This document shows positions 6,063 through 6,938 of a stretch of 6,938 bases of DNA, one piece after another. This DNA comes from Cyclobacteriaceae bacterium (GTDB taxonomy: Bacteria; Bacteroidota; Bacteroidia; Cytophagales; Cyclobacteriaceae): contig JAIENH010000437.1 of NCBI GenBank assembly GCA_019751475.1, positions 1 to 6,938 of the forward strand, read 5' to 3'. The position numbers and the translations under genes were made by a program. Numbering within the stretch: the first letter of the stretch is position 1; every line of letters starts with the position of its first letter. The notes beneath the pieces were generated by a model. The model had not been told where the DNA came from. It saw only the letters and a program-made list of their open reading frames with translations, and did not search any database.

Positions 6063-6938
6063 ATGAGCCAAAATCGTCCTATCTCCGCTTTTATCGAAAA
6101 GAACTACTTGCACTTTAATGCTGCTGCTCTGGTAGACGCAGCCAAAGGCTATAAAAAACACATTGCCGAAGGCAAGAAAATGTTGGTATCGCTGGCGGGT
6201 GCCATGAGCACGGGCGAGTTGGGCATCAGCTTTGCCGAGATGATCCGTCAAAACAAAGTGCATATCATTTCTTGCACGGGTGCTAACTTAGAGGAGGACA
6301 TCATGAATCTCGTAGCGCATTCGCATTACAAGCGTATCCCTAACTACAGAGACTTAACCCCTGAGCAAGAGTGGGATTTATTGCAAAACCATTTAAACCG
6401 GGTAACGGATACGTGTATTCCTGAGGAGGAGGCATTCCGCAGATTGCAGGCCCATTTATTTAAGGTGTGGAAAGATGCAGAGAACAAAGGCGAGCGTCTG
6501 TTTCCACATGAGTTCATGTTCCGCATGATCAATAGCGGTGACCTGAAGCAATACTATGAAATCGACCCGAAGAATAGTTGGATGATTGCTGCGGCTGAAA
6601 AGAACATGCCAATGGTGGTGCCGGGCTGGGAAGATTCTACGATGGGAAATATTTTTGCTTCCTATTGCCTCACAGGCGAGTTGAAAGCGAGCACGATGAA
6701 GAGCGGCATTGAATACATGGTGTGGCTGGCAGATTGGTACACCAACAATGCTGGCAACGATGGTATCGGCTTCTTTCAAATCGGTGGGGGTATTGCAGGC
6801 GACTTTCCGATTTGTGTGGTGCCGATGTTGCACCAGGATTTAGAAAGAGATGGCGTTCCGTTCTGGAGTTACTTCTGTCAGATATCTGATTCAACCACCA
6901 GTTATGGTTCGTACTCCGGTGCCGTGCCTAACGAAAAA
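6063..6938 (+). CDS. speY: Deoxyhypusine synthase-like protein, probable homospermidine synthase (partial, C-terminus beyond right edge)
   Basis: The first 292 residues of a protein usually near 325. Deoxyhypusine synthases use NAD to transfer an aminobutyl group from spermidine. Bacterial SpeY members lack an eIF5A partner, and the Anabaena one is needed for homospermidine synthesis. NAD-site landmarks are SLAGAMSTGELG (43-54) and SCTGANLEEDI (70-80). Then come VPGWEDSTMGN (186-196), GIGFFQIGGGIAGDFP (234-249) and YGSYSGAVPNEK (281-292). The catalytic lysine of the family lies in a WGK motif that should follow within about five codons, so it is outside the window and unverified. By eye, several spermidine-pocket residues of human DHS are replaced. 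The ATG at 6063 fits the family N-terminus and has no clear ribosome-binding site. With the arginine decarboxylase and ureohydrolase it suggests a polyamine locus; a true deoxyhypusine role is unlikely. Confidence 0.88.
   Translation, partial: MSQNRPISAFIEKNYLHFNAAALVDAAKGYKKHIAEGKKMLVSLAGAMSTGELGISFAEMIRQNKVHIISCTGANLEEDIMNLVAHSHYKRIPNYRDLTPEQEWDLLQNHLNRVTDTCIPEEEAFRRLQAHLFKVWKDAENKGERLFPHEFMFRMINSGDLKQYYEIDPKNSWMIAAAEKNMPMVVPGWEDSTMGNIFASYCLTGELKASTMKSGIEYMVWLADWYTNNAGNDGIGFFQIGGGIAGDFPICVVPMLHQDLERDGVPFWSYFCQISDSTTSYGSYSGAVPNEK

Noticed and set aside
6456..6833. A 125-codon minus-strand frame opposite the SpeY-like gene
   Set aside because: Antisense shadow of a conserved coding sequence; composition rich in His and Cys as expected of a reverse-frame reading.
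6063..6938. True deoxyhypusine synthase modifying an eIF5A-like protein
   Set aside because: Bacteria lack eIF5A and the polyamine pocket residues differ; a polyamine-forming SpeY role fits the context better.

Overview
The window looks like part of a Bacteroidota chromosome, most likely from the Cytophagales/flavobacterial side. The reasons are: a group-typical class III PLP arginine decarboxylase; starts that mostly lack a Shine-Dalgarno sequence; upstream motifs close to the Bacteroidota promoter consensus (TTTG near -33, TAnnTTTG near -7); and a secreted DUF4965/GtaA-type protein of a kind common in that phylum. The assignment rests on recognised protein families, not on a database search. 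Base composition is even and I see no insertion sequence, prophage, tRNA, rRNA or CRISPR array.

Layout, left to right. Positions 1-1266 (minus): arginine decarboxylase, with its C-terminus cut off by the left edge. Positions 1267-1461: a divergent intergenic region with possible leader structures and a tiny hydrophobic reading frame. Positions 1462-2433 (plus): a ureohydrolase with arginase-type substrate residues. Positions 2430-3401 (minus): a Gfo/Idh/MocA oxidoreductase whose stop codon interlocks with that of the ureohydrolase. Positions 3402-3585: a second divergent promoter region. Positions 3586-5964 (plus): an exported 792-residue DUF4964/DUF5127/DUF4965/DUF1793 (glutaminase A-like) protein carrying an inserted jelly-roll-like module. 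Positions 5965-6062: an intergenic region with a good promoter candidate. Positions 6063-6938 (plus): a deoxyhypusine synthase-like protein of the bacterial SpeY type, cut by the right edge just before the expected catalytic lysine.

Three of the five genes point to polyamine metabolism from arginine. The decarboxylase makes agmatine. A ureohydrolase then releases urea, from agmatine to give putrescine or from arginine to give ornithine. A SpeY-type enzyme could join putrescine units into homospermidine, as known for the Anabaena SpeY protein. Bacteria lack eIF5A, so true hypusine formation is not expected. The ureohydrolase has the arginase-type loop, so the agmatine-to-putrescine step may be encoded elsewhere. 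The oxidoreductase and the exported protein between the polyamine genes look like an unrelated, probably carbohydrate-linked pair that is divergently transcribed.

The most interesting leads are the likely homospermidine locus with an arginase-like enzyme at the decarboxylase promoter, the altered substrate pocket of the SpeY-like enzyme, and the possible RNA control of the decarboxylase leader. Nothing here is clearly a wholly new system.
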